Shown: one piece after another, positions 23,658 to 31,996 of the stretch
Position numbering within the stretch: the stretch's first letter is position 1
Layout of the letters: each line of letters starts with the position of its first letter
Assembly (NCBI RefSeq): GCF_032586155.1
Contig: NZ_JAWHTC010000001.1
Span: 248,001-312,000 of the forward strand
DNA length: 64,000 nt
DNA from: JAWHTC01 sp032586155
GTDB lineage: Bacteria > Pseudomonadota > Alphaproteobacteria > Rhodobacterales > Rhodobacteraceae
Direction: 5' to 3'
Notes under the pieces: model-generated
Databases searched by the model: none
Told to the model about the DNA's origin: nothing
What the model saw: the letters and a program-made list of their open reading frames with translations, nothing else
Position numbers and translations under genes: made by a program

Positions 23658-25331
23658 ATGGCAAACACGATGGAAGAGTTTGAAGCACTCCTTAATGAAA
23701 GCTTCGAAATGGACACGCCCACCGAAGGGTCTGTTGTCAAAGGCAAGGTGATCGCAATTGAAGCGGGCCAAGCCATTATCGACGTCGGCTACAAGATGGA
23801 AGGCCGCGTCGAACTCAAAGAATTCGCAAATCCTGGTGAAGCCCCCGAAATCGCTGTTGGCGACGAGGTCGAGGTTTACCTGCGCGCCGCAGAAAACGCC
23901 CGTGGCGAAGCCGTCATTTCACGTGAAATGGCCCGCCGCGAGGAAGCCTGGGATCGTCTGGAAAAAGCGTACGCTGGCGATGCCCGCGTCGAAGGTGCCA
24001 TCTTTGGCCGCGTCAAGGGTGGCTTCACGGTCGACCTCGGCGGCGCCGTGGCCTTCCTGCCCGGTTCGCAAGTTGACGTCCGCCCTGTGCGTGACGCCGG
24101 CCCGCTGATGGGTCTGAAGCAGCCGTTCCAGATCCTGAAAATGGACCGCCGCCGCGGCAACATCGTTGTGTCGCGTCGCGCCATCCTGGAAGAATCGCGT
24201 GCCGAACAGCGCGCCGAAGTCATCGGCAACCTCACCGAAGGTCAGGCAGTCGACGGCGTGGTCAAGAACATCACCGAATATGGTGCATTTGTTGACCTCG
24301 GCGGTGTTGACGGCCTGCTGCACGTCACCGACATGGCATGGCGTCGTGTGAACCATCCTTCGGAGATCCTGTCGATCGGCGAAACCGTCAAGGTTCAGGT
24401 CATCAAGATCAACAAGGAAACCCACCGTATCAGCCTGGGCATGAAACAGCTGCAGGACGATCCGTGGGATCTGGTTGGCGCCAAGTACCCGCTGGCCTCG
24501 GTCCACAAAGGCCGTGTTACCAACATCACCGATTACGGTGCATTTGTTGAGTTGGAAGCCGGTGTCGAAGGTCTCGTTCACGTTAGCGAAATGTCCTGGA
24601 CCAAGAAGAACGTCCACCCCGGCAAGATCGTTTCGACGAGCCAAGAAGTCGACGTCATGGTTCTGGAAATCGACAGCGCCAAGCGCCGCGTTTCGCTGGG
24701 CCTCAAGCAGACCATGCGCAACCCGTGGGAAGTGTTTGCAGAAACCCACCCCGAGGGCACGCAGGTCGAAGGCGAAGTCAAGAACATCACCGAATTCGGC
24801 CTGTTCATTGGCCTCGACGGCGACATCGACGGCATGGTTCACCTTTCGGACCTTTCCTGGGACGAGCGTGGCGAAGACGCAATCCAGAGCTACCACAAGA
24901 ACGACGTGGTTCAGGCCGTTGTCTCGGAAGTCGACGTCGAGAAAGAGCGTATCTCGCTCTCGATCAAGGCGCTGGGCGGCGACAAGTTCGCCGAAGCGAT
25001 CGGCGGCGTGAAACGCGGCTCGATCATCACCGTCAACGTCACCTCGATTGAAGATGGCGGCATCGAGGTCGAATACGAAGGCATGAAATCCTTCATCCGT
25101 CGTTCCGACCTGTCGCGTGACCGTGCCGAACAGCGCCCCGAGCGTTTCTCGGTCGGCAACCACGTCGATGTGCGTGTGACCAACGTGGACAGCAAATCGC
25201 GCCGCCTGGGTCTGTCGATCAAGGCACGCGAGATCGCGGAAGAGAAAGAAGCCGTGGAACAGTACGGTTCGTCCGACAGCGGTGCATCGCTGGGCGACAT
25301 CCTGGGCGCGGCTCTGAAAACCGACGACTGA
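23658..25331 (+). CDS. rpsA: 30S ribosomal protein S1
   Basis: S1 binds mRNA and brings it to the 30S subunit. The 557-residue protein contains six S1/OB-fold repeats, the later ones marked by KNITEYGAFVDLGGVDGLLHVTDM, TNITDYGAFVELEAGVEGLVHVSEM and KNITEFGLFIGLDGDIDGMVHLSDL, each ending in a R-(I/V)-SL-G/S-K type strand. The ATG at 23658 gives the typical MANTMEEFEALL start with AAGGAA upstream. Codon use is strongly biased, as expected for high expression. It has its own promoter and terminator; ihfB lies downstream after an inserted opposite-strand gene. Confidence 0.97.
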   Translation: MANTMEEFEALLNESFEMDTPTEGSVVKGKVIAIEAGQAIIDVGYKMEGRVELKEFANPGEAPEIAVGDEVEVYLRAAENARGEAVISREMARREEAWDRLEKAYAGDARVEGAIFGRVKGGFTVDLGGAVAFLPGSQVDVRPVRDAGPLMGLKQPFQILKMDRRRGNIVVSRRAILEESRAEQRAEVIGNLTEGQAVDGVVKNITEYGAFVDLGGVDGLLHVTDMAWRRVNHPSEILSIGETVKVQVIKINKETHRISLGMKQLQDDPWDLVGAKYPLASVHKGRVTNITDYGAFVELEAGVEGLVHVSEMSWTKKNVHPGKIVSTSQEVDVMVLEIDSAKRRVSLGLKQTMRNPWEVFAETHPEGTQVEGEVKNITEFGLFIGLDGDIDGMVHLSDLSWDERGEDAIQSYHKNDVVQAVVSEVDVEKERISLSIKALGGDKFAEAIGGVKRGSIITVNVTSIEDGGIEVEYEGMKSFIRRSDLSRDRAEQRPERFSVGNHVDVRVTNVDSKSRRLGLSIKAREIAEEKEAVEQYGSSDSGASLGDILGAALKTDD

Positions 25332-25355
25332 TCCGGTTGAGAATGGAAATTGAAG

Positions 25356-25384
25356 CGGCCCCGTCTGACCGGCGGGGCCGTTTT
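25356..25384 (+). terminator. Intrinsic terminator of rpsA
   Basis: CGGCCCCG pairs perfectly with CGGGGCCG over a 9-nt loop and TTTT follows, 24 bp after the rpsA stop. Confidence 0.9.
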
Positions 25385-25394
25385 GCATTTGGGC

Positions 25395-26771
25395 TCAGAG
25401 AAACCGCCTGAGCCAGCGGAACTTGCCCGCCGTATAAGGCGCATAACGCAGAGGCGGCTCACCGCGATTGTATTTGCGCAGCACCGGTTTGAGATGGCTG
25501 AACGTGTCAAAGGAGGCGCGCCCGTGATAGGCTCCCATGCCGGACGCCCCGACTCCGCCAAAGGGTAAGTCGGGTGGGGTGGTTTGCATCAACACGTCAT
25601 TAACCACGAGCGAACCCGAACTTGTCTCGGCCACGAGCTTCTTCTCGTCAGCACTGTCGGTCGAGAAGAGATAGAGTGCCAGCGGCTTGGGCCGGGCGTT
25701 GATGAAGGCAATAGCCGTGTCGAGGTCTTCAACTTCGAACACAGGCAGTATCGGCCCGAAAATCTCGTCTCGCATCAGCGCTGTGTCCAGCGCCGGCTGG
25801 TAAATCACGGTAGGGGCAATGTAGCGGTTGTCGCGGTCATGCAGACCACCGACGCGGATGTTCCCGTCCTGCAACAACCTCACCAGCCTGTCGAAATGAT
25901 GGGTATTGATTATCCGTGGGTAATCGGGACTTTGCTGAGGGTCGGTGCCATAGAAGCGGCGCAGCTGTGATTCGAACGCCTGAATGAACGGTTCGGCCAC
26001 GCCCTGTTCGGCCAGGATGTAATCCGGCGCGATGCAGGTCTGGCCTGCGTTGAGGCACTTGCCCCAGGCAATTCGCCGCGCCGCCACGTCGAGATCGGCG
26101 CTCTTTCGCAAAATCACCGGGCTTTTGCCGCCCAGTTCCAGCGTGACCGGCGTCAGATGCTTGCCGGCCGCTTGCATCACCGCGGACCCCACCTTTGTGC
26201 TGCCGGTGAAGAATATGTGGTCGAAGGGTTCCTCAAGTAGCGCCTTCGAGGTGTCGACCGCGCCCTCAATCACCTGCACCGCGTTGGCATCCAGACATTC
26301 CGGCACGATCCGGGCCAGCAGCGCTGACGTTGCGGGTGCGAGTTCTGATGGTTTAATGACCGCGCAATTGCCCGCTGCCAACGCGCCCACCAACGGCGCC
26401 AGGGCCAATTGGTACGGGTAGTTCCACGGCGCGATGATCAGCGCCAGACCCAATGGTTCCGGCACGACCCGTGCCCGGGCGGGCAGGTTGGCAAGGTCCG
26501 CCGCTACGCGTCGCGGTCGCATCCAGCGTCGCAGGTGTTTCAATGCATGCTTGGCGCCATGGGTGACGAAACTGGTTTCGGTTGCAAAGGCTTCGAAAGC
26601 CGGCTTGCCGAAATCTTGTCTCAGCGCCTCGAATATTTCGGCCTCGTAGCGTTGCCCCATTCCTGCCAGCGCGCTCAGCTGAGCCCGGCGCCATTCCGGT
26701 GATCGGGCCGCTCCACTGCTGAAATAGCTGCGCATCTTGGAAAGGCGGGTTTGCAGATCGGTGTCGGGCAT
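25395..26771 (-). CDS. Aldehyde dehydrogenase, ALDH3/coniferyl-aldehyde type
   Basis: The 458-residue NAD(P)-dependent enzyme oxidises aldehydes to acids. It shows IIAPWNYPYQLALAPLVGALAAGN (about 112-135), FFTGSTKVG, the general base Glu212 in LELGGKSP and the nucleophile Cys246 in NAGQTCIAPDY. The short length and APDY after the Cys match the ALDH3-like coniferyl aldehyde dehydrogenase group. The 4-coumarate-CoA-ligase-like gene 4 kb away makes aromatic or aliphatic aldehyde breakdown possible, which is inference. It is inserted between rpsA and ihfB. Confidence 0.92.
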   Translation of the reverse strand: MPDTDLQTRLSKMRSYFSSGAARSPEWRRAQLSALAGMGQRYEAEIFEALRQDFGKPAFEAFATETSFVTHGAKHALKHLRRWMRPRRVAADLANLPARARVVPEPLGLALIIAPWNYPYQLALAPLVGALAAGNCAVIKPSELAPATSALLARIVPECLDANAVQVIEGAVDTSKALLEEPFDHIFFTGSTKVGSAVMQAAGKHLTPVTLELGGKSPVILRKSADLDVAARRIAWGKCLNAGQTCIAPDYILAEQGVAEPFIQAFESQLRRFYGTDPQQSPDYPRIINTHHFDRLVRLLQDGNIRVGGLHDRDNRYIAPTVIYQPALDTALMRDEIFGPILPVFEVEDLDTAIAFINARPKPLALYLFSTDSADEKKLVAETSSGSLVVNDVLMQTTPPDLPFGGVGASGMGAYHGRASFDTFSHLKPVLRKYNRGEPPLRYAPYTAGKFRWLRRFL

Positions 26772-27073
26772 GGCGGCATCTCCTGAGTGTAACTATGACA
26801 GGGGCAGTGGCGGAGCGCCCTGACTTGGGTCAATCCCGTGCCACTTGTGGAATGTGTTGCGAATCAATGGCTTCGCCGCGTTGCGGCGGAGCGGAACTTC
26901 CTTGGCGTCACCCGGCAAACCACCGAAATACCGGCGGAAATTGACCGAAATGCCGGTTTGAGTCGCAATTTCACACTTGGATTGGCCGCCTTTGATGTTC
27001 CTAGAAGGCGGTTTTCTTTCTATAGTCGACAAGAGAGAGTGTTCGGGAACGCGAGACCTGGGGAGACCATCCG
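26772..27073. other. 302-bp gap between divergent aldehyde dehydrogenase and ihfB
   Basis: No convincing gene is present. The stretch should hold both divergent promoters. Next to ihfB a TATAGT (about 27020) could be a -10 element, without a clear -35. A GGGGAG ribosome binding site 9 nt before the ihfB ATG is the only firm signal. Confidence 0.4.
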
Positions 27074-27358
27074 ATGATCCGATCGGAATTGATTCAAAAA
27101 ATTGCCGACGAAAATCCGCATCTATATCAACGCGATGTTGAGCGGATCGTGAATACCATTTTCGAAGAGATTACCAATGCCATGTCCCGGGGTGACCGGG
27201 TCGAGCTGCGGGGCTTCGGCGCGTTTTCGGTCAAACAGCGCGATGCGCGCGTTGGCCGCAACCCGCGTACCGGCGCGGCGGTGCAGGTCGAAGAGAAACA
27301 CGTTCCGTTTTTCAAGACCGGCAAGTTGCTGCGCGATCGTCTGAACGGAAAAGAGTAA
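27074..27358 (+). CDS. ihfB: Integration host factor, beta subunit
   Basis: IhfB pairs with IhfA to bend DNA at specific sites in transcription, replication and recombination. The 94-residue product has the HU/IHF fold, with the GFGAFSVKQR strand and the DNA-inserting arm GRNPRTGAAVQV (Pro at the tip), ending FFKTGKLLRDRLN. The length is canonical. Neighbouring rpsA and the lapA-like gene 6 bp downstream match the usual order in proteobacteria. Confidence 0.96.
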   Translation: MIRSELIQKIADENPHLYQRDVERIVNTIFEEITNAMSRGDRVELRGFGAFSVKQRDARVGRNPRTGAAVQVEEKHVPFFKTGKLLRDRLNGKE

Positions 27359-27364
27359 AGAGAC

Positions 27365-27727
27365 ATGCGTTATATCCGTTACGGGTTCCTCGCTGCGCTG
27401 GCCGTGGTGTTGATTTCGGTCGCGATGGCCAATCGCGGTGCGGTGGAGCTGAGATTGCTGCCCGAGGTCCTGGCCCAGCCGCTGGGCTTGTCTTGGTCGA
27501 TCGAATTGCCGCTCTTCGTGGTGATCTTTGCCGCGATCGTGGCGGGGCTGCTGATCGGTTTTGTCTGGGAATGGCTACGTGAGCACAAGCACCGCGCCGA
27601 AGCGGCCCGCAAAAAGGGCGAGGTTAATCAGCTCAAGCGCGAGGTGACGCGGCTCAAGGGCGATGCTGCCAAGGGCGGTGAAGGCAGCGAGGACGAGGTT
27701 CTGGCGCTGCTCGACAAGGCCAGCTGA
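27365..27727 (+). CDS. LapA-domain membrane protein
   Basis: The 120-residue protein has two membrane helices (about 4-22 and 47-68) and a charged cytoplasmic tail that looks like a short coiled coil (REHKHRAEAARKKGEVNQLKREVTRLKG). This is the LapA/DUF1049 architecture; E. coli LapA works with LapB in controlling LpxC and LPS assembly. It follows ihfB by 6 bp, a conserved neighbourhood, and no lapB is visible downstream, where an intrinsic terminator ends the operon. Confidence 0.85.
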   Translation: MRYIRYGFLAALAVVLISVAMANRGAVELRLLPEVLAQPLGLSWSIELPLFVVIFAAIVAGLLIGFVWEWLREHKHRAEAARKKGEVNQLKREVTRLKGDAAKGGEGSEDEVLALLDKAS

Positions 27728-27758
27728 CGCACGGCCAATGAACGAGATGTGAAGAAAC

Positions 27759-27784
27759 GGGGTGGTTCCAAGCCACCCCTTTTT
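27759..27784 (+). terminator. Intrinsic terminator between lapA-like gene and trpF
   Basis: GGGGTGG-TTCCAAG-CCACCCC is followed by TTTTT. It lies 31 bp after the lapA-like stop but only 17 bp before the trpF ATG, which leaves almost no room for a separate trpF promoter. Confidence 0.8.
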
Positions 27785-27800
27785 CGCGTATGGGGGCGGC

Positions 27801-28442
27801 ATGAACATCAAGGTCAAGATATGTGGGCTGAGCAAGCCGGACGATGTGGCTGCCGTGGTCAACAGCGGCGCGGCCTATTGCGGTTTCGTCTTTTTCCCGA
27901 AATCGCCGCGCAACGTGGATATCGAGACCGCCCGTACGCTGGCGCTGGATGTCCCGATGGGGCTGGCCAAGGTGGCGCTGGTGGTGAATCCCGATAACGC
28001 ACTTCTGGACAGGATCTGCGAGACGGTGCCAATTGACATGTTGCAACTGCACGGTAGCGAAAGCCCCGAGCGCGTGGCCGAGATCAAGGCACGCTATGGC
28101 CTGCCGGTGATGAAGGCTGTAGGGGTGGCCGATCCGGCGGATCTGGCCGCGCTTGAGACTTACAGCGCCGTCGCCGATCAGCTCCTGGTCGATGCCAAGC
28201 CGCCAAAAGAGGCGGATTTGCCCGGTGGCAACGGGTTGAGCTTTGATTGGCGGCTGATCGCCGGACGTGATTGGCCGGTGCCGTGGATGCTGGCCGGGGG
28301 ACTGACCCCGGAAAACGTGGCTGAGGCGATTGCCCTGACCGGCGCGCGGCAGGTCGACGTGTCTTCGGGCGTCGAACGCGCGCCGGGCCAGAAGGATGCC
28401 GGGCTGATCCAGGCGTTTGTGACGGCGGCGACATGCAGCTGA
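27801..28442 (+). CDS. trpF: Phosphoribosylanthranilate isomerase
   Basis: TrpF performs the Amadori rearrangement in tryptophan synthesis. The 213-residue TIM barrel has the catalytic Cys8 in KVKICGL, QLHGSE, LVDAKPP with the catalytic Asp, and the phosphate loop LAGGLTPENV and QVDVSSGVE. The start MNIKVKICG follows GGGGGCGG. It overlaps the acetyltransferase gene by 10 bp and trpB comes two genes later; trpA is not in the window. Confidence 0.95.
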   Translation: MNIKVKICGLSKPDDVAAVVNSGAAYCGFVFFPKSPRNVDIETARTLALDVPMGLAKVALVVNPDNALLDRICETVPIDMLQLHGSESPERVAEIKARYGLPVMKAVGVADPADLAALETYSAVADQLLVDAKPPKEADLPGGNGLSFDWRLIAGRDWPVPWMLAGGLTPENVAEAIALTGARQVDVSSGVERAPGQKDAGLIQAFVTAATCS

Positions 28443-28885
28443 GCTTTCGCGAGGCTACGCGAGAGGATGTGCCGGCGGTGGTGGCGATGCTTGCTGATGA
28501 TATGCTGGGGCAGGGGCGCGAGCTGGAGGCGCTGGACGCGTATTTCGCCGCCTTCGATGCGATGGTCGAGGAGGGTAACAACACGGTGATCGTCGGCGAG
28601 GATGACGCGGGCGAGATCGTGGCGACCTATCAGCTGACACTCATTTCCGGGCTCAGCCTTGCCGCGGCGCGACGCGCCCAGGTGGAAAGCGTTCGGGTTG
28701 CCTCTCACGTGCGCGGGAAGGGGGCGGGGCAACAGATGTTTGCCGATGTTGAGACCCGCGCCCGGTTGGCGGGCTGCCGGTTGATCCAGCTGGCGATGAA
28801 TGCCCGGCGGGTGGACAGCCGGAGGTTTTACGAAGGGCTGGGGTTCGAGGGCAGCCATACCGGGTTCAAGCGCTATCTCGATTGA
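28433..28885 (+). CDS. GNAT-family N-acetyltransferase
   Basis: The 150-residue protein has the GNAT fold: a first strand SFREATREDVPAVVAML, then QVESVRVASHVRGKGAGQQMFADVETRARLAG with the R-x-x-G-x-G/A acetyl-CoA loop (RGKGAG), and the last motif NARRVDSRRFYEGLGFEGSHTGFKRYL. The acceptor is unknown. The start overlaps the end of trpF by 10 bp, so the two are likely co-translated. Confidence 0.9.
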   Translation: MQLSFREATREDVPAVVAMLADDMLGQGRELEALDAYFAAFDAMVEEGNNTVIVGEDDAGEIVATYQLTLISGLSLAAARRAQVESVRVASHVRGKGAGQQMFADVETRARLAGCRLIQLAMNARRVDSRRFYEGLGFEGSHTGFKRYLD

Positions 28886-28928
28886 GGCGCTTTACCTTCT
28901 GTTAACCACGATTTGCCAAGCTGCCTTC

Positions 28929-29162
28929 ATGGTACAGATCCCGGATCATTTGACCTCCGAAACCTGGATTAAACAGGTGTTTTCCTCTGCCGAAGCCCGC
29001 AAGGGAGGAGTGGTCAAACGACAGGTCCGCGATGTCGAGCGTCTTGCCGGTCGTGACGCCTTCCTGCGAGAGATCGAGCGACGCGGGTTTCAGGCGGTGC
29101 AGAACGGTCGTCATTTCGTGGTGTTCTGCAACGATTTGCCGCTCCGCCGCGTCCGGGCGTGA
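28929..29162 (+). CDS. Conserved small protein, 77 aa
   Basis: The 77-residue basic protein reads VQIPDHLTSETWIKQVFSS, then a helix with RQVRDVERLAGRDAFLREIERRGF and a final strand pair FQAVQNGRHFVVFCNDLPLRRV. It looks like a small alpha/beta protein. Similar short proteins sit between trpF and trpB in other Rhodobacteraceae (from memory), without known function. The start ATG is chosen to match the compact fold; the frame is open 43 codons upstream. Palindrome array 2 begins right at its stop codon. Confidence 0.75.
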   Translation: MVQIPDHLTSETWIKQVFSSAEARKGGVVKRQVRDVERLAGRDAFLREIERRGFQAVQNGRHFVVFCNDLPLRRVRA

Positions 29163-29280
29163 AAAGGGCTTTCGAAAGCCCTTTCTGAACGCGTTTTTGA
29201 AACGCGTTTTCAAGCCGCTTCGAAGCGGCTTCCTTACGCAATTTCGAAATTGCGTGACCAAGGCGTTTCGCAACGCCTTG
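29163..29280. repeat. Array of five ~20-bp palindromes with exact 24-bp period (array 2)
   Basis: Unit starts are 29164, 29188, 29212, 29236 and 29260, exactly 24 bp apart. P1 AAGGGCTTTCGAAAGCCCTT, P3 AAGCCGCTTCGAAGCGGCTT and P4 ACGCAATTTCGAAATTGCGT are perfect 20-bp palindromes. P2 has 9-bp arms AACGCGTTT/AAACGCGTT around TTG. P5 AAGGCGTTTCGCAACGCCTT has one mismatched pair. Spacers are 3-4 bp and differ. The arms are all different, yet dyad symmetry is kept. The array starts at the stop of a small gene and ends ~80 bp before trpB. Confidence 0.93.
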
Positions 29281-29361
29281 CCAGGCATGTCCTAACGCCC
29301 TCTATTGCTCCTCGGCTCGCTAGCCATTACACCACCCCTCAACACAGAGGGAGGCGCCTGC

Positions 29362-30615
29362 ATGGCCGACGATCTTTTCAACAGCTTCATGAACGGACCC
29401 GACGAAAAGGGCCGTTTCGGCAAATTCGGCGGGCGCTTTGTTTCTGAGACCCTGATGCCGCTGATCCTTGATCTCGAGGCCGAATATGACAAGGCCAAGG
29501 ACGACCCGACTTTCTGGGCCGAGATGGACGACCTGTGGGAGCATTATGTCGGCCGTCCGAGCCCGCTTTATTTCGCCAAGCGCCTGACCGAGCATCTGGG
29601 CGGCGCCAAGATCTATCTCAAACGTGACGAGCTGAACCATACCGGCGCGCACAAGATCAACAACGTTCTGGGCCAGATCATTCTGGCGCGGCGCATGGGA
29701 AAGAACCGCATTATTGCCGAGACCGGCGCCGGGCAGCATGGCGTAGCCACCGCCACCGTCTGCGCCAAGTTTGGCATGAAATGCGTGGTCTACATGGGCA
29801 AGCACGACGTCGAGCGTCAGGCGCCCAACGTGTTCCGTATGCGCCTTCTGGGCGCCGAGGTGATCCCGGTGACATCTGGTCGCGGCACGCTCAAGGACGC
29901 GATGAACGACGCTTTGCGCGACTGGGTCACCAATGTGCGTGACACGTTCTATTGCATCGGAACCGTGGCCGGTCCGCACCCCTATCCGGCGATGGTGCGT
30001 GATTTCCAATCGATCATTGGCAAGGAGGTCCGCACGCAGTTGGCCGCACAGGAAGGCGAAGGCCGTCTGCCCGACACGGTGATCGCCGCCATCGGTGGCG
30101 GCTCGAACGCGATGGGTCTGTTTTTCCCGTTCCTTGATGATTCGTCAGTACGCATCATCGGGGTTGAGGCCGGAGGCAAAGGCGTTGACGAAAAGATGCA
30201 ACACTGTGCCTCGCTCACCGGCGGGCGGCCAGGCGTTCTGCATGGCAACCGCACCTATCTGCTGCAGGATGATGACGGGCAGATCCTCGAAGGGTTCTCG
30301 ATCTCGGCGGGTCTCGACTATCCCGGTATCGGCCCGGAACACAGTTGGCTGCATGAGACAGGGCGCGCCGAATATGTGTCGATCACCGACAAGGAGGCGC
30401 TGGAGGCGTTCCAGTTGTCCTGCTCGACCGAAGGCATCATCCCGGCGCTCGAACCCAGCCATGCGCTGGCCCATGTGATGAAGATTGCACCGACCCTGCC
30501 CAAAGACCACATCATCGTGATGAATATGTGTGGTCGTGGCGACAAGGATGTGCAGACCGTGGCCAAGCATCTGGGCTTTGACATGTCCGACACCGAAGGT
30601 CGCGATATGGAATAA
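29362..30615 (+). CDS. trpB: Tryptophan synthase beta chain
   Basis: TrpB condenses indole with serine using PLP. The 417-residue protein has the Schiff-base Lys98 in HTGAHKINN, the phosphate-binding GGGSNAMG (245-252), AGQHGVATA and ESSH-type DYPGIGPEHSW. The ATG at 29362 is 8 nt after GGGAGG. It belongs to the TrpB1 type that partners with TrpA, which is not encoded here. Palindrome array 2 lies in its leader region. Confidence 0.97.
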   Translation: MADDLFNSFMNGPDEKGRFGKFGGRFVSETLMPLILDLEAEYDKAKDDPTFWAEMDDLWEHYVGRPSPLYFAKRLTEHLGGAKIYLKRDELNHTGAHKINNVLGQIILARRMGKNRIIAETGAGQHGVATATVCAKFGMKCVVYMGKHDVERQAPNVFRMRLLGAEVIPVTSGRGTLKDAMNDALRDWVTNVRDTFYCIGTVAGPHPYPAMVRDFQSIIGKEVRTQLAAQEGEGRLPDTVIAAIGGGSNAMGLFFPFLDDSSVRIIGVEAGGKGVDEKMQHCASLTGGRPGVLHGNRTYLLQDDDGQILEGFSISAGLDYPGIGPEHSWLHETGRAEYVSITDKEALEAFQLSCSTEGIIPALEPSHALAHVMKIAPTLPKDHIIVMNMCGRGDKDVQTVAKHLGFDMSDTEGRDME

Positions 30616-30784
30616 GCCCTGATTTCAAGGGCCCATTCGTCTAAACTTGGGTTTATGCCCATCAACCCGGCGCATAGCGTGCCGGGCTTCCACCCTGCGG
30701 TTAATTCTCTGCTTATCGGTGGACGTGTCTTTTTCTGGTAGTGCTCCTGCATGTGCAGGGCGGGCAACAGAGAAAGGTATCATC

Positions 30785-31300
30785 ATGAAGAAGTCGTTTA
30801 CAGTAGTCACCTTGATGGGCGCGATGGGCGCTACCGGTGCATATGCGGCGGCTTGGGGGGGTGTTGATCTCCCATCCGTATCCAGCCTCCAAGCGGCGTC
30901 CGTGGGCCAGATCGCGCCAGCACATTCCGAGGATGAGACGTCGGAGTGGCGCGACCTTCTGATCCTGGCAGAGGTCGATGTTCACGAGCAGGACGAGAAC
31001 GACAGCGAAGACGACGAAGGCGATGATGAAGAGGGTGACGATTCCGGTGAAGACGGCGAAAGCTCCGGTGCCAGTTCCAGTTCAAGCGACGATGAGGGCG
31101 ATGACAGTGAGGGCGATGACGGCGGCGAGGACGGCGAAGGCGATGACGGCGGCGAGGACGGCGAGGGTGACGACGGCGAAGGCGATGACGGCGGTGATGG
31201 CGAAGGCGACGGTGAAGGCGACAGCGGCGGCGATGGCGAAGGTGACGGCGAAGGCGACAGCGGCGGCGACGGCGAAGGAGACGGCGAAGGCAGCGATTGA
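30785..31300 (+). CDS. Exported acidic Asp/Glu/Gly-repeat protein
   Basis: The 171-residue protein has a signal peptide (MKKSFTVVTLMGAMGATGAYA), a short unique region (about 22-75, ending SEWRDLLILAEVDVHEQ) and a low-complexity tail of ~95 residues made only of D, E, G and S (GEDGEGDDGGEDGEGDD and variants). The tail should be disordered and could bind calcium or other cations, though it does not match the RTX nonapeptide. AAAGGT precedes the ATG. A second protein with the same tail and a membrane LuxR-type regulator follow on the same strand. Confidence 0.82.
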   Translation: MKKSFTVVTLMGAMGATGAYAAAWGGVDLPSVSSLQAASVGQIAPAHSEDETSEWRDLLILAEVDVHEQDENDSEDDEGDDEEGDDSGEDGESSGASSSSSDDEGDDSEGDDGGEDGEGDDGGEDGEGDDGEGDDGGDGEGDGEGDSGGDGEGDGEGDSGGDGEGDGEGSD

Positions 31301-31406
31301 CGGGACGGCTTGAAATTTTTCCGGCTTCGTCCACTCTAACGGACAATCCAATGCAACACAGACCCCGTGCCAGATTGGCGCGGGGTCATTGATGGGGAAA
31401 CGGAAC

Positions 31407-31958
31407 ATGGTGTCACGTCCGATACGCTTTCTGGCGACGCTTTCGCTGGCGGCCGGGCTCTCGCATCCTTTGGCCGCCGAAACTCCGGAGGCCTCGATTG
31501 TGCGGCAACTGCGCGCCCAAGGTTTTCATAGTGTCACAGTCAACCGGACTCTTTTGGGGCGTTTAAGGTTTGTGGCAACCGCCGATACGGTTCGCCGCGA
31601 AATCATCTACAATGAACGGACCGGTGAAATCCTGCGTGACTACTCGGAAAAGACCGGAAAAACTACCATTGGACCAACCCTTTTGTCGAAGAACCCGTCG
31701 CCGTCGCAACTTTCACCTGGTGAGGACGGCGACGATGGTGAGGGGGATGACGGTGAAGGCGACGATGGCACCGGGGATGACGGTGAAGGCGACGACGGCG
31801 GCGACGATGCGGCCGGTGATGATGGTGAAGGCGACGATGGTGGCGATGACGGTGAAGGCGATAGCGGCGGCGACGACGGTGAAGGCGGCGATAGCGGAGA
31901 AGGTGACGGCGAAGGCGGTGATAGCGGAGAAGGTGACGGGGAAGGTGATGGCGACTGA
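31407..31958 (+). CDS. Exported PepSY-like protein with acidic repeat tail
   Basis: The 183-residue product has a signal peptide (cleavage near PLAAE, about 25), a ~60-residue globular part with EASIVRQLRAQGFHSVTVNRTLLGRLRF and REIIYNERTGEILRDYSEK, reminiscent of PepSY-type strands, and a ~75-residue tail of D, E, G and S repeats like that of the preceding gene. Starts at 31392 or 31407 are both possible; 31407 has GGGGA 9 nt upstream. The shared tails suggest duplication or shared function in the envelope. Confidence 0.8.
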   Translation: MVSRPIRFLATLSLAAGLSHPLAAETPEASIVRQLRAQGFHSVTVNRTLLGRLRFVATADTVRREIIYNERTGEILRDYSEKTGKTTIGPTLLSKNPSPSQLSPGEDGDDGEGDDGEGDDGTGDDGEGDDGGDDAAGDDGEGDDGGDDGEGDSGGDDGEGGDSGEGDGEGGDSGEGDGEGDGD

Positions 31959-31996
31959 CCCGATTGTTCGGCGACCCGACCCAGAAGGGTTGAAAC

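Noticed and set aside
23919..25388. Long open frame (489 codons) antisense to rpsA
   Set aside because: It mirrors the strong codon bias of rpsA; the translation has no family features and rpsA is unmistakable.
26838..27077. Open frame of 79 codons before ihfB
   Set aside because: No ribosome binding site, ends just inside ihfB, and composition is unlike coding neighbours; treated as promoter region.
31110..31290. Short tandem repeats suggestive of a CRISPR array or minisatellite
   Set aside because: The units are 6-18 bp codon-level repeats inside an open frame with no spacers; they encode the D/E/G tail.
31082..31408. Hydrophobic Ala/Val/Ile-rich frame antisense to the acidic repeats, looking like a membrane protein
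   Set aside because: It is the reverse complement of the GGC-GAA-GGC-GAT repeat codons, which automatically reads as A, F, V, I; no start signal or unique sequence.
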